Below, in pieces: positions 17,249-25,791 of a stretch of DNA of 64,000 nucleotides. Positions within the stretch are counted from its first letter, which is position 1. Every line of letters starts with the position of its first letter. Both the position numbers and the translations under genes were made by a program. Location: the NCBI RefSeq assembly GCF_026339955.1, contig NZ_JAPEPW010000001.1:992001-1056000 (forward strand), in the 5' to 3' direction. This DNA comes from Streptomyces sp. NBC_01549. GTDB taxonomy: Bacteria > Actinomycetota > Actinomycetes > Streptomycetales > Streptomycetaceae. The notes beneath the pieces were generated by a model. The model saw only the letters and a program-made list of their open reading frames with translations. It did no database searches and was not told the DNA's origin.

Positions 17249-20200
17249 TCAGCCCTTGTCGAGGTACTGCTCGCGCTCCTCGTCGAGAAGGGCCTCCAGG
17301 GCCGTACGCAGGCCGGGGAAGGCGGTGAGCTCGGGGTCCGCGGCGACGACCGCGGCGGCCTCCTCGCGGGCCTCGGCGATGATCTCCTCGTCCTCGATGA
17401 CGGCGAGCATCCGCAGCGAGGAGCGGACGCCGGACTGGGCCTGGCCTAGGACATCGCCCTCACGGCGCTGTTCGAGGTCGATGCGGGAGAGCTCGAAGCC
17501 GTCGAGTGTGGACGCCACCGCGGTCAGCCGCTGGCGGGCCGGGCTCGCCTCCGGCATCTCGCTGACCAGGAGGCAGAGTCCGGCGGCGGAGCCACGGCCG
17601 ACGCGGCCGCGCAGCTGGTGCAGCTGGGACACGCCGAACCGGTCGGCGTCCATGATCACCATGGCCGTGGCGTTCGGCACGTTCACCCCGACCTCGATCA
17701 CCGTCGTGGCGACCAGGACGTCCGTCTCGCCCGCGGCGAAGCGGCGCATCACGGCGTCCTTGTCGTCGGGCTGCATACGGCCGTGCAGGACCTCGACCCT
17801 GAGCCCTTGGAGGGGTCCCTTGGCGAGCTGGTCGGCGATGTCGAGGACGGCGAGCGGCGGGCGCTTCTCGGCCTCGTCCTCGGGGGACTTCTTCTTGGTC
17901 TTCTTCGGGTCGCCGGGTTCATCGACGTCGTCGCCGATGCGGGGGCAGACCACGTACGCCTGATGGCCGTTCTCCACTTCTTCGCGCACGCGCTCCCACG
18001 CGCGCGCGAGGAAGTGCGGCTTGTCGGCGGCCGGGACGACATGGCTGGCGATCGGCGAACGCCCGGCGGGGAGCTGGTCGAGGACCGAGGTCTCCAGGTC
18101 GCCGAAGACGGTCATCGCGACCGTGCGGGGAATGGGCGTGGCGGTCATCACCAGAAGGTGCGGGGGCTGCTTGCCCTTGCCGCGCAGGGCGTCGCGCTGC
18201 TCGACACCGAAGCGGTGCTGCTCGTCCACCACGACCAGGCCCAGGTCGTGGAACTGCACCTTGTCCTCGATCAGCGCATGCGTGCCGATCACGATCCCGG
18301 CCTCACCGGTGACCAGGTCGAGCAGCGCCTGCCGCCGCGCCGCGGCCCCCATGGATCCGGTGAGCAGCACGACCTTGGTGGAGTGCTCGGACCCGCCGAG
18401 CATGCCGCCCTCGGCCAGCTCGCCCATCATCTCGGTGATCGACCGGTGGTGCTGCTGGGCGAGCACCTCGGTGGGCGCGAGCATCGCGGCCTGCCCGCCC
18501 GCGTCGACGACGGCGAGCATGGCGCGCAGGGCGACCATCGTGTTGTGCGTCACTGTGAAGTGGTCTGTCACATATGCACGATCAGGATGAGCCACGCTGA
18601 TGCACTGCACCGGCTTCCTGCCGACATACTCCACGGCCCGGATTCCTCGCCGGAAGGTGTTGTATTTCGGTCGCGGTCGCATAAACGCCGCCTTGCGCGA
18701 CAGCCTGAAGGGCACGTACTCGTCCGGCAGCGCGACCGAGACGGTGTAAGCCGCCTTCCTTGGCACTACCCGCGCCCGGCCGCCGAGGGACCGCACCAGC
18801 CAGGCGACATCTTCGGCCAATTGCCTGGAAGCAGAGCAGAACGACGCGTCGAGGCCGCTGGGCTTGACAGTCCCATCGGTGTCCATGAGGCCCTGCAGAA
18901 GAGACAACCGATTCTTGATCGTCGTGTTCTTGAACTCCGAGGGGACGAACTTGTCGTGCGATGTGACGCCCCAGAGCCCGAGTGAGCGAAGGGTACTGAT
19001 CACCGGATTCCTTCGCCCTCCGCCCTTGGGCCCTGCCAGATGAACGGTGTAGTCGCACCTGGAACCGGGCACGGGCACGAGCGTGCAATCAGGGGCTAGC
19101 GCGGCATCGACTGCCTCTCTGATTTCATCGTCCACCGTTGACAGCCGCAGATTGTGCCGGAATGATCCGTCGCCAAGAAGAAGACCGAAAAGATAGGGAT
19201 CCAGCGGCGGCTCGGCGTCACTCCAGAGATCGACCGGAGTAGCCTGCGGGATGTACCACTTTGAAGATCCATTCGCCTTATGCGTATCCAGTCTGATCTG
19301 CCGTGTCGACATCACCTTGGGCGGCTGCCCTCGGTCCCAGGCACAGCTGGTACCAACGATCCACAGGTGCTCGTCGTCGCACTCGACAGAGCTGCCGTCG
19401 GACAGCACGATTCGCCACACGTCGCGCTCGCCTTGCGGGAAGACTCCGTCCACTGGCGCAAGTTCACCGGAAGGCACAACGACGATGTCGCCAACAGTCA
19501 TCTCGCCCATGGGCCGGTATCCGCTCGGGGTCAGCACCAGGGAATCGAGAGGTTGAGCCTTCCCGGAGCCGACCTCCCCCTGGAGCAGCCGGTGCATCGG
19601 GTGCTCGGTGGCGAGGTCGTCGAAGATTTCCTTGGAGACCTTCTGCTGGCCCTCGGTGAGGGTGAAGGGCAGCTTGGCGTCGAAGGCGGTCAGCAGTCCG
19701 TCCGGCTTGGGGAGGCGGGCCACGGCGGGGAGTTGGGCGTCGGCGTGGCGGCGGCGGGCCAGGGCGACCTGGAGGACGAAGGCCTCGTCCCACTTGAGGC
19801 GGGCGCGGGCGTCGTGGATGTCCGCCTTGGTGTGCGGGCGGTGGATCTTCAGGAGGGCCTCGGGGAGGGAGACCAGGCCGCGACCGTCCCGGAGGGAGTC
19901 CGGCAGCGGGTCGACGGCTTCCTGGGCGCTGAGCAGCACCGTCTGCACGGACTTGGCGATCTTCCAGGACTCCAGCTTGGCGGTGGCCGGGTAGATCGGG
20001 ATGAGCGCGCCCGCCCAGGAGTCGACGGTCTCGGCGGCGTCGTCGCTGTCGGCGCGCAGCGGCTCGTAGGCCGGATGGGCCAGCTGCAGACGGTGGTTGA
20101 AGACGGAGACCTTGCCCGAGAACATCGCGCGGGTGCCGGGCAGCAGGTCCTTGTGGGGCTTGTGCACCCCGTTGCCGAAGAAGACCAGCTGGAGGCGGCC

Positions 20201-20488
20201 GCTGCCGTCGGTGATGGTCACTTCGAGCCGCTGGCCCTTGCCGCGGGGTGCCTTCGACGAGGCGAAACTGTGCAGGCGCGCGTCGGCGACCTGGGCGACC
20301 ACCGTGACGTGCTCGTCCATGGGCAGGTCGGCGAGGTGGGTGAGCTGCCCGCGCTCCTCGTATCTACGCGGGTAGTGGTGCAGCAGGTCGCCGACGGTGT
20401 GCAGGCCGAGGTGCTCGGCCATCACCTTCGCGGTGGGGGGACCGAGCACCTTCTTCAGTGGTTCATCGAGCGCGGGCACGAGATCCAT
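17249..20488 (-). CDS. recG: ATP-dependent DNA helicase RecG containing an intein
   Basis: RecG is a branch-migrating helicase that remodels stalled forks and Holliday junctions. The precursor has 1079 residues; without the intein it is 740, a normal RecG. The N-terminal wedge (OB) domain is followed by the helicase motor: Walker A GEVGSGK/T split by the intein, VVVDEQHRFGVEQR (DEQH box), VMTATPIPRTVAM (motif III), and VLVATTVIEVGVNVPNAT plus QLRGRVGRG (motifs V and VI). All motifs appear intact, so activity depends on splicing. I prefer the ATG at 20488 (MDLVPALDEPLKKVLG); a start seven codons further upstream is possible. The reading frame is continuous through the intein. Confidence 0.96.
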   Translation of the reverse strand: MDLVPALDEPLKKVLGPPTAKVMAEHLGLHTVGDLLHHYPRRYEERGQLTHLADLPMDEHVTVVAQVADARLHSFASSKAPRGKGQRLEVTITDGSGRLQLVFFGNGVHKPHKDLLPGTRAMFSGKVSVFNHRLQLAHPAYEPLRADSDDAAETVDSWAGALIPIYPATAKLESWKIAKSVQTVLLSAQEAVDPLPDSLRDGRGLVSLPEALLKIHRPHTKADIHDARARLKWDEAFVLQVALARRRHADAQLPAVARLPKPDGLLTAFDAKLPFTLTEGQQKVSKEIFDDLATEHPMHRLLQGEVGSGKAQPLDSLVLTPSGYRPMGEMTVGDIVVVPSGELAPVDGVFPQGERDVWRIVLSDGSSVECDDEHLWIVGTSCAWDRGQPPKVMSTRQIRLDTHKANGSSKWYIPQATPVDLWSDAEPPLDPYLFGLLLGDGSFRHNLRLSTVDDEIREAVDAALAPDCTLVPVPGSRCDYTVHLAGPKGGGRRNPVISTLRSLGLWGVTSHDKFVPSEFKNTTIKNRLSLLQGLMDTDGTVKPSGLDASFCSASRQLAEDVAWLVRSLGGRARVVPRKAAYTVSVALPDEYVPFRLSRKAAFMRPRPKYNTFRRGIRAVEYVGRKPVQCISVAHPDRAYVTDHFTVTHNTMVALRAMLAVVDAGGQAAMLAPTEVLAQQHHRSITEMMGELAEGGMLGGSEHSTKVVLLTGSMGAAARRQALLDLVTGEAGIVIGTHALIEDKVQFHDLGLVVVDEQHRFGVEQRDALRGKGKQPPHLLVMTATPIPRTVAMTVFGDLETSVLDQLPAGRSPIASHVVPAADKPHFLARAWERVREEVENGHQAYVVCPRIGDDVDEPGDPKKTKKKSPEDEAEKRPPLAVLDIADQLAKGPLQGLRVEVLHGRMQPDDKDAVMRRFAAGETDVLVATTVIEVGVNVPNATAMVIMDADRFGVSQLHQLRGRVGRGSAAGLCLLVSEMPEASPARQRLTAVASTLDGFELSRIDLEQRREGDVLGQAQSGVRSSLRMLAVIEDEEIIAEAREEAAAVVAADPELTAFPGLRTALEALLDEEREQYLDKG
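18542..19558 (-). mobile_element. Class 3-type intein with LAGLIDADG homing endonuclease in RecG
   Basis: This is a 339-residue in-frame insert between the Walker A Lys and Thr of RecG (GSGK / TMVAL). It begins with Ala (AQPLDSLVLTPSGYRP, block A) instead of Cys or Ser and ends with Thr-His-Asn before extein Thr+1. Block B (SSVECDDEHLWIV) has the His and a Trp two residues on (intein position 66). Block F (PVQCISV) has Cys at 319. Thr337 precedes His338-Asn339. Trp/Cys/Thr at these positions is the known signature of class 3 inteins, which use the block F Cys in place of residue 1. Two LAGLIDADG motifs (LFGLLLGDGSF at 123, LLQGLMDTDGTV at 220) show a homing endonuclease. Its base composition looks less GC-rich than RecG. 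Confidence 0.9.
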
Positions 20489-20654
20489 TGCACACCACAC
20501 CACTGACATTGCCGTATACGTCTTGGAAATCCGCTGGTCAGGCGGCTCGTTCCGGGCCTAGGATGACGCGCTCCGGCCCTCTTCGCGGTCACCGTCCCCC
20601 GGGACCGCCCGACCCCGCGCCGTCGCACGTCCCCCCACCCTCGGCGCAGCGACG

Positions 20655-22493
20655 ATGGACTCCCAGACCTCACAGTCATCACAGGCATCCCAGTCACCTC
20701 ACACCTTCCAGGTCGACCTGCGTGGTCTGGTGGACCTGCTCTCCCATCACCTCTACTCCAGTCCCAAGGTCTACCTGCGCGAACTGCTGCAGAACGCCGT
20801 GGACGCGATCACCGCCCGGCGGGCCGAGCAGCCGGATGCCCCGGCCGCCGTGCGCCTGTACGCCGAGGGCGGCACCCTGCGTGTGGAGGACTCCGGCGTC
20901 GGGCTCACCGAGTCCGACGTGCACAGCCTCCTCGCGACGATCGGCCGCAGTTCCAAGCGGGAGGACGGCCTGCAGGCGGCGCGCTCCGACTTCCTGGGCC
21001 AGTTCGGCATCGGGTTGCTGGCCTGCTTCGTGGTCGCCGAACGCATCCGCGTCGTCAGCCGCAGCGCGCGTACGCCCGACGCCGCGCCCGTGGAGTGGAC
21101 CGCGACCGACGACGGCTCGTACACCGTGCGCACACTGCCGCACGAGGCCCGTCCCGAACCGGGGACCACCGTGCACCTGGTGGCGCGCGCCGGAGCCGGC
21201 GAATGGCTCGCCGAGGACCGGGTCCGTTCCCTGGCCCGGGACTTCGGCTCGCTGCTGCCGTACGACGTACGCATCGGCGACGAGGCGATCGCGGACCTCC
21301 CAGCGCCCTGGGACCGCACCTACCCGAGCCCCACCACCCGCAGGGTGGCCCTGGCCCGCCACTGCCACGACCTGTTCGGCTTCACACCGCTGGACACGAT
21401 CGACCTGAACGTGCCACTCGCCGGGGTCCGTGGCGTGGCGTACGTCCTGCCGTCCGCGGTCAGCCCCGCCCAGCGCGCGAGCCACCGGGTGCACCTGAAG
21501 GGCATGCTGCTCACCGAGCGGGCCGAACAGCTGCTGCCCGACTGGGCGTTCTTCGTGCGCTGTGTCCTGGACACGGACAGCCTGCGACCCACCGCCTCGC
21601 GCGAGTCGCTGTACGAGGACGAGACCCTGGCGACCGTACGCGAGGCCCTGGGCGAGCGCATCCGGTCGTGGCTGACGGGGCTCGCGGCGGGCGACCCGGA
21701 GCGCCTGGCGGCCTTCCTGTCGGTGCACCACCTGGGCGTGAAGTCCCTGGCGCGGCACGACAACGAGATGCTTCGCACGATGCTGCCGTGGCTGCCCTTC
21801 GAGACGACCGACGGACGGCTGTCCCTGGAGGAGTTCGCGCTGCGCCACCCGGTGGTGCACTTCACGCGGACCGTGGAGGAGTACCGGCAGGTCGCGCCCA
21901 TCGCCTCCGCGCAGGGCATCGGAGTGATCAACGGCGGCTACACGTACGACAGCGAGCTGGTGGAGGCGCTGCCGTCAGTGCGCCCGGGTGCGGTCGTCTC
22001 GGAGCTGGACGCCGACACCGTGACGGCGCACCTGGACACGGTCGACCCGGCCGAGGAACTGGCTGTCTCGGGCTTCCTGATGGCGGCGCGGGCCAAGCTC
22101 GACCCCCTGGGCTGCGACGTGGTGCTGCGCGCCTTCCACCCGCTCTCCGTGCCCGCCCTGCACCTGGACGACCGGGCGGCCCGCCACGAGCAGGCCCGCG
22201 CGGAGGCCGAGGAACAGGCCGACGACCTGTGGGCGGGCATTCTCGGCTCGCTGCGCGGCAGCGCGCCCCGCGCCCGCCTGGTCCTCAACCACCTCAACCC
22301 ACTGATCCGAAGGATCAGTTCACTGCGCGACCCAGAGCTGATAGGCACCGCCACGGAGTCCCTCTACGGACAGGCCCTCCTCATGGCGCAGCGCCCCCTG
22401 CGGCCCGCCGACTCCGCGCTCCTCAACCGCGCGTTCATCGGCCTCCTGGAGTGGGCCACCCACACCGAGCCCGGGAAGGACGATCTGCGATGA
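20655..22493 (+). CDS. HSP90-family (HtpG-like) ATPase
   Basis: This 612-residue Hsp90-type chaperone-like protein has all three Bergerat ATP-site elements: YLRELLQNAVDAI (E/N/D of motif I), LRVEDSGVGLTESDV (DxGxG) and FLGQFGIGLLACFVV (GxxGxG lid end). The middle domain has HRVHLKGMLLTERAEQLLPD and LRPTASRESLYED, matching the 'LNxSRE' catalytic-loop region of HtpG. The C-terminal dimerisation part diverges and there is no MEEVD tail. It is divergent from recG across a 166-base intergenic region and overlaps the downstream TPR gene by four bases (ATGA), so the two products are made together. The ribosome-binding site is weak. Confidence 0.9.
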   Translation: MDSQTSQSSQASQSPHTFQVDLRGLVDLLSHHLYSSPKVYLRELLQNAVDAITARRAEQPDAPAAVRLYAEGGTLRVEDSGVGLTESDVHSLLATIGRSSKREDGLQAARSDFLGQFGIGLLACFVVAERIRVVSRSARTPDAAPVEWTATDDGSYTVRTLPHEARPEPGTTVHLVARAGAGEWLAEDRVRSLARDFGSLLPYDVRIGDEAIADLPAPWDRTYPSPTTRRVALARHCHDLFGFTPLDTIDLNVPLAGVRGVAYVLPSAVSPAQRASHRVHLKGMLLTERAEQLLPDWAFFVRCVLDTDSLRPTASRESLYEDETLATVREALGERIRSWLTGLAAGDPERLAAFLSVHHLGVKSLARHDNEMLRTMLPWLPFETTDGRLSLEEFALRHPVVHFTRTVEEYRQVAPIASAQGIGVINGGYTYDSELVEALPSVRPGAVVSELDADTVTAHLDTVDPAEELAVSGFLMAARAKLDPLGCDVVLRAFHPLSVPALHLDDRAARHEQARAEAEEQADDLWAGILGSLRGSAPRARLVLNHLNPLIRRISSLRDPELIGTATESLYGQALLMAQRPLRPADSALLNRAFIGLLEWATHTEPGKDDLR

Positions 22494-25400
22494 GCCAGGC
22501 CATGGGCATGGACTTCGACACCCTGCGCCAGGCGATGGCGGACAACCAGGAGCAGCCGGAGGGGCCCGCCCGCAACGCGCGCTCGGAGCAACTGCTCGTC
22601 GAGGCCGAGAAGCTGAACATCCCGCTCGCCGTGATCGAGGCGCTCGGACACCAGCTGAAGGTCTACAACTACAGCTCCGAGAAGGACAAGATGTTCGTCC
22701 CCTTCGCGCGCCTGCTGCGCATGTGGGACGAGCGCCCCGAGGACTTCGACGAGTACGAGACACACTCCCTGCACTGGGTCTTCAAGTGGATGTCGGCCGG
22801 CATGCTCGACCAGCCGCACATCCCGCTCGCCTCCATAGAGAAGTGGCTCGGCGAGATGGAGCACCGCTACCGGCTCGCCGGTCACTCCGAACGGGCCGTG
22901 CGGGGCGCCGAGTTCAGCGTCGCCGCGCACGTGGGCGACCTGGCGCGCGCCGAGCGGGCGTACACCGCCTGGCTGGCCGCCGACCGGGACACCATGGCCG
23001 ACTGCCATGCGTGCGAACTGCACAGCCAGGGGTGGTGGCAGGCGGAGCGCGACGCCGACGAGGAAGCACTCGAACTGTGGCGGCCGGTCCTGGAGGGCGA
23101 GTACACCTGCGCCCACGAGCCGCACACCGTCCTGGCGTCCTCGCTGCTCCCCCTGCTGCGTCTGGGCCGTCCGGACGAGGCCCGTGCCCATCATCTGCGG
23201 GGCTTCCGGCTGGTGCGCCCCATGGAGAGCATGCGCGGCGCGTACGCGGACCACGTGGAGTTCTGCGCGCTCTCCGGAAACGAGGCGCGCGCCCTGGAAC
23301 TGCTCGCGGAGCGCCCCGCCTATTTCACCGACTCCGGGGACCCGCGCAGCAAACTCGACTTCATGGCCGTGACGGCCCTCCTCATGGACCGCGTGACCGA
23401 GCTCGGCCTCGGCGATCAGCCGGTGCCGGGACCGGCCGGCCGGACCTGGACCGCGAGCGGGCTCGCCGTCCACGCACGCGGGGAGGCGCTTTCCCTGGCA
23501 GCGCTCTTCGACGCGCGCAACGGCACGTCGTATGTCAGTGAGCGGGCTCGTGGGCGCATAGACCAGCGGCCGTTGGTGGAGCGGTTGCCGTTGGGGGTGC
23601 GGTCCCGGTCCGCGCGACAGGTGCCACGGTCGGGCTCGGCTTCGGCTTCGGCTTCGGCTTCGGCTTCGGCGCAATCGTCGGCCGCCGTCGTGGAGTCGGG
23701 TGTCGGCTCGGACCCGTCCTCGCTCTCGGCGCTGCTCGCCGAGGCCCGGCGGCTGTCCGCGACCCGGAGCCCGGACGCCGTCGAGGCCTGGGCGACGGTC
23801 GCACGGGCCGCCGAGGGCCGGGAGCTGGACGTCCGCGACCGCGCGGAGATCGCCGACCACGCGGCGATGGAGCGCGGTCCCGAGGGCATCGAGCTCTTCC
23901 ATGAGGCCGCCGAGCTCTACGCCGAGGCGGGCGACCCCGGCGAGGCGCTCGCGGCCCGTGCCCGCGCCGCGTACGTGCTCGCCCTCACCGGCGGGCCCGA
24001 GGAGGCGCTCGCGACCGTCTCGGAGCTGCACGAGGGCGTGCTCGCCCTTCTCGCGGACGGCGGGACGGGGGTGTCCCAGGCGGCGTCCGTGCTGGTGGGG
24101 CGGGCGCGGATATTGATGCGGTTGGTGCAGGAGGACGCGAGCGAGGACGAGTCGGGGGCGACGGCTTCCGGGGCGGCCGATTCCGGGGCCGCCGGAGACG
24201 AGGTCGTGCGCGCTGCGGAGGCGGCCGTGCGGGAACTGCTGACGCTGGCCGAGCCACATGTCTCGGACGTGCGGATGGCCTCGCGGGCCGCGGAGGCGCG
24301 GGCGATGCTCGGAGAGCTCGCGGCGCACGCCGGGGATGCCGAGGCCGCCGCGGAGCTGCTGGGGCAGGCCGCGGAGGCGTTCGTGGCGGCGGGGTTGCCG
24401 TGGTTCGCCGTGGAGTACGAGTCCCGGCTCGCCGGGATCGCCGGGCACCTGGGCGACGCGGAAGGGGCCGAGCGGGCCGCGCGCGCGGCGCTGGAGCACG
24501 CGGGGCCTCGCCTGGAGCCGATGGGGCACGCGCAGCTGCACCTTCAGCTCGCCGAGGTCCTCGGCTCCACCGGGCAGTCCGGCCCGGCCGCGGAACACGC
24601 CCTGGAGGCCGCGCACTGGGCCGACGAGGCGGGCGAGGGGCCCACGCTGGGCGCCTGGGCCCGGCACCAGCTCGGCGGTTTCCTGCTGCGTCAGGGGCGG
24701 TGGGCCGAGGCCGCGGAGATCCTGGAGTCGGCGCTGCCCGATCTGACCGCCGACATGCACGGCGACGGTGCGATCGTTCAGACGCGGTGGTGGCTCGGCG
24801 ACTGTCTCACCGAGCTCGGCGAACACCGTGCGGCGGCCGAACACTGGTTGCGGGCCGCCGACATCGCCGAGCACTGGCCCGAACAGCGCGACCACGCAAT
24901 GCTCGCCCATCTCGCCGCCGAGGCGCTCGGCCACGCCGAGCTGCCCGCGCAGGCCGAGCAGGCGTACGCGCGCGCCGGTGATCTGTGGCGTTCCCTCGGT
25001 AACGTCCACGGTCTGATCCGCTCGCTGCGGGCCCGAGCGTGGGTCGCGTTGCGCACGGACTCGGGGCTGGACGGGGCGCGGGAGTTGATGTCGGCGGCGG
25101 TGCGGGAGTGCGAGGAGGGGCTTCGGACGGTGTCGTCCTCCGTCGGGGCCGAGGCTGTGGAGGGCTCGGATGCCGCGGAGGCCCGTCATCGCCTTGTCGC
25201 CGAACTCGGTCACACCCACCGGCAGTTCGGTGACCTCGTCGCCCGTTCCGTTCCGGACGACGCGGAGGAGGCGCTGGCCCACTTCACACAGGCCGTCTCC
25301 GTCTTCGCGTCCCTCGGAGACGACGCCCTCGACGCGCGTACCGGGGCCGAGCTCGCGGCGGGGTGGCTGGAGGCCGACCTGCTCCGGCCCTCGGCCGCGG

Positions 25401-25519
25401 CCGCACGCGCGCGTGCGGTGCTTTCCGCGTATGCGGGGGTGGACGGGGAGACCGCGGAGGCGCGTCGGGCCGAGGCGGAGAACATGCTGGGCGTGATGGA
25501 GAAGCAGCGGGACGAGTGA
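22490..25519 (+). CDS. Large TPR/alpha-solenoid protein coupled to the HSP90-like gene
   Basis: This 1009-residue, mostly helical protein starts MSQAMGMDFDTLRQAMADNQ at an ATG overlapping the HSP90-like stop. Residues 1-340 form one helical-repeat block with Trp/His-rich segments (THSLHWVFKWMSAGMLDQ). A low-complexity hinge (about 365-405), including five Ser-Ala pairs, separates it from a second block of TPR-like repeats (about 410-1000; EAWATVARAAEGREL, AAELYAEAGDPGEALAARAR, AEHWLRAADIAEHW and many A/E/L helices). No catalytic motif is visible. Coupling to an Hsp90-like ATPase suggests a co-chaperone, adaptor or client-recognition role (inference). I do not recognise a named family. Confidence 0.85.
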   Translation: MSQAMGMDFDTLRQAMADNQEQPEGPARNARSEQLLVEAEKLNIPLAVIEALGHQLKVYNYSSEKDKMFVPFARLLRMWDERPEDFDEYETHSLHWVFKWMSAGMLDQPHIPLASIEKWLGEMEHRYRLAGHSERAVRGAEFSVAAHVGDLARAERAYTAWLAADRDTMADCHACELHSQGWWQAERDADEEALELWRPVLEGEYTCAHEPHTVLASSLLPLLRLGRPDEARAHHLRGFRLVRPMESMRGAYADHVEFCALSGNEARALELLAERPAYFTDSGDPRSKLDFMAVTALLMDRVTELGLGDQPVPGPAGRTWTASGLAVHARGEALSLAALFDARNGTSYVSERARGRIDQRPLVERLPLGVRSRSARQVPRSGSASASASASASAQSSAAVVESGVGSDPSSLSALLAEARRLSATRSPDAVEAWATVARAAEGRELDVRDRAEIADHAAMERGPEGIELFHEAAELYAEAGDPGEALAARARAAYVLALTGGPEEALATVSELHEGVLALLADGGTGVSQAASVLVGRARILMRLVQEDASEDESGATASGAADSGAAGDEVVRAAEAAVRELLTLAEPHVSDVRMASRAAEARAMLGELAAHAGDAEAAAELLGQAAEAFVAAGLPWFAVEYESRLAGIAGHLGDAEGAERAARAALEHAGPRLEPMGHAQLHLQLAEVLGSTGQSGPAAEHALEAAHWADEAGEGPTLGAWARHQLGGFLLRQGRWAEAAEILESALPDLTADMHGDGAIVQTRWWLGDCLTELGEHRAAAEHWLRAADIAEHWPEQRDHAMLAHLAAEALGHAELPAQAEQAYARAGDLWRSLGNVHGLIRSLRARAWVALRTDSGLDGARELMSAAVRECEEGLRTVSSSVGAEAVEGSDAAEARHRLVAELGHTHRQFGDLVARSVPDDAEEALAHFTQAVSVFASLGDDALDARTGAELAAGWLEADLLRPSAAAARARAVLSAYAGVDGETAEARRAEAENMLGVMEKQRDE
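23637..23666. repeat. Hexanucleotide microsatellite in the TPR gene
   Basis: Five perfect copies of cggctt encode alternating Ser-Ala in the hinge between the two helical blocks. A sixth degenerate copy follows. Because the unit is two codons, copy-number change would alter hinge length without shifting the frame. Confidence 0.8.
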
Positions 25520-25791
25520 CGGGTGGGGGCGGGGAGGTCTCGCCCCCAGACCCCCGCTTCGGCCTGAACGGCCTCGTCCTCAAACGCCGGACGGGCTGAA
25601 AGATGCGCGCCCGCGCCCCTCAAGGGGCGCGGGGAACTGCGCGAACGGCCCCCGCCGACCGTCGGCCAAGCAACTCGGCCGGGCGGGGATCCGGGGCGCA
25701 GCCCCGGCCCAGGGGCGCGGGGAACTGCGCGATCAGCCCCCACACGCGCGGCCGAGGAACACACCCGCGGTCCTGAGCCGGCGTCCCGCGG
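25520..25791. repeat. Intergenic region with two copies of a dispersed Streptomyces repeat
   Basis: This convergent intergenic stretch contains the word ggggcgcggggaactgcg at 25624 and again at 25712. Also present are a gggctgaa-type segment after tcctcaaacgccggacgg (around 25576) and several short G/C inverted repeats. A third copy of the word lies at 43208. These are familiar short intergenic repeats of Streptomyces chromosomes. No gene is visible; the repeats can form hairpins and may end transcription from both sides. Confidence 0.65.

Noticed and set aside
17249..20488. RecG as a fusion, duplication or two frameshifted genes because of its 1079-residue length
   Set aside because: The frame is continuous, and all extra residues lie in one block with intein motifs A, B, C, D, E, F and G. 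Removing it restores a 740-residue RecG.
20489..20509. Upstream start for RecG adding seven residues (MSVVWCA)
   Set aside because: The family usually starts near PALDEPLKK, and neither start has a clear ribosome-binding site, so the shorter ATG is preferred but not certain.
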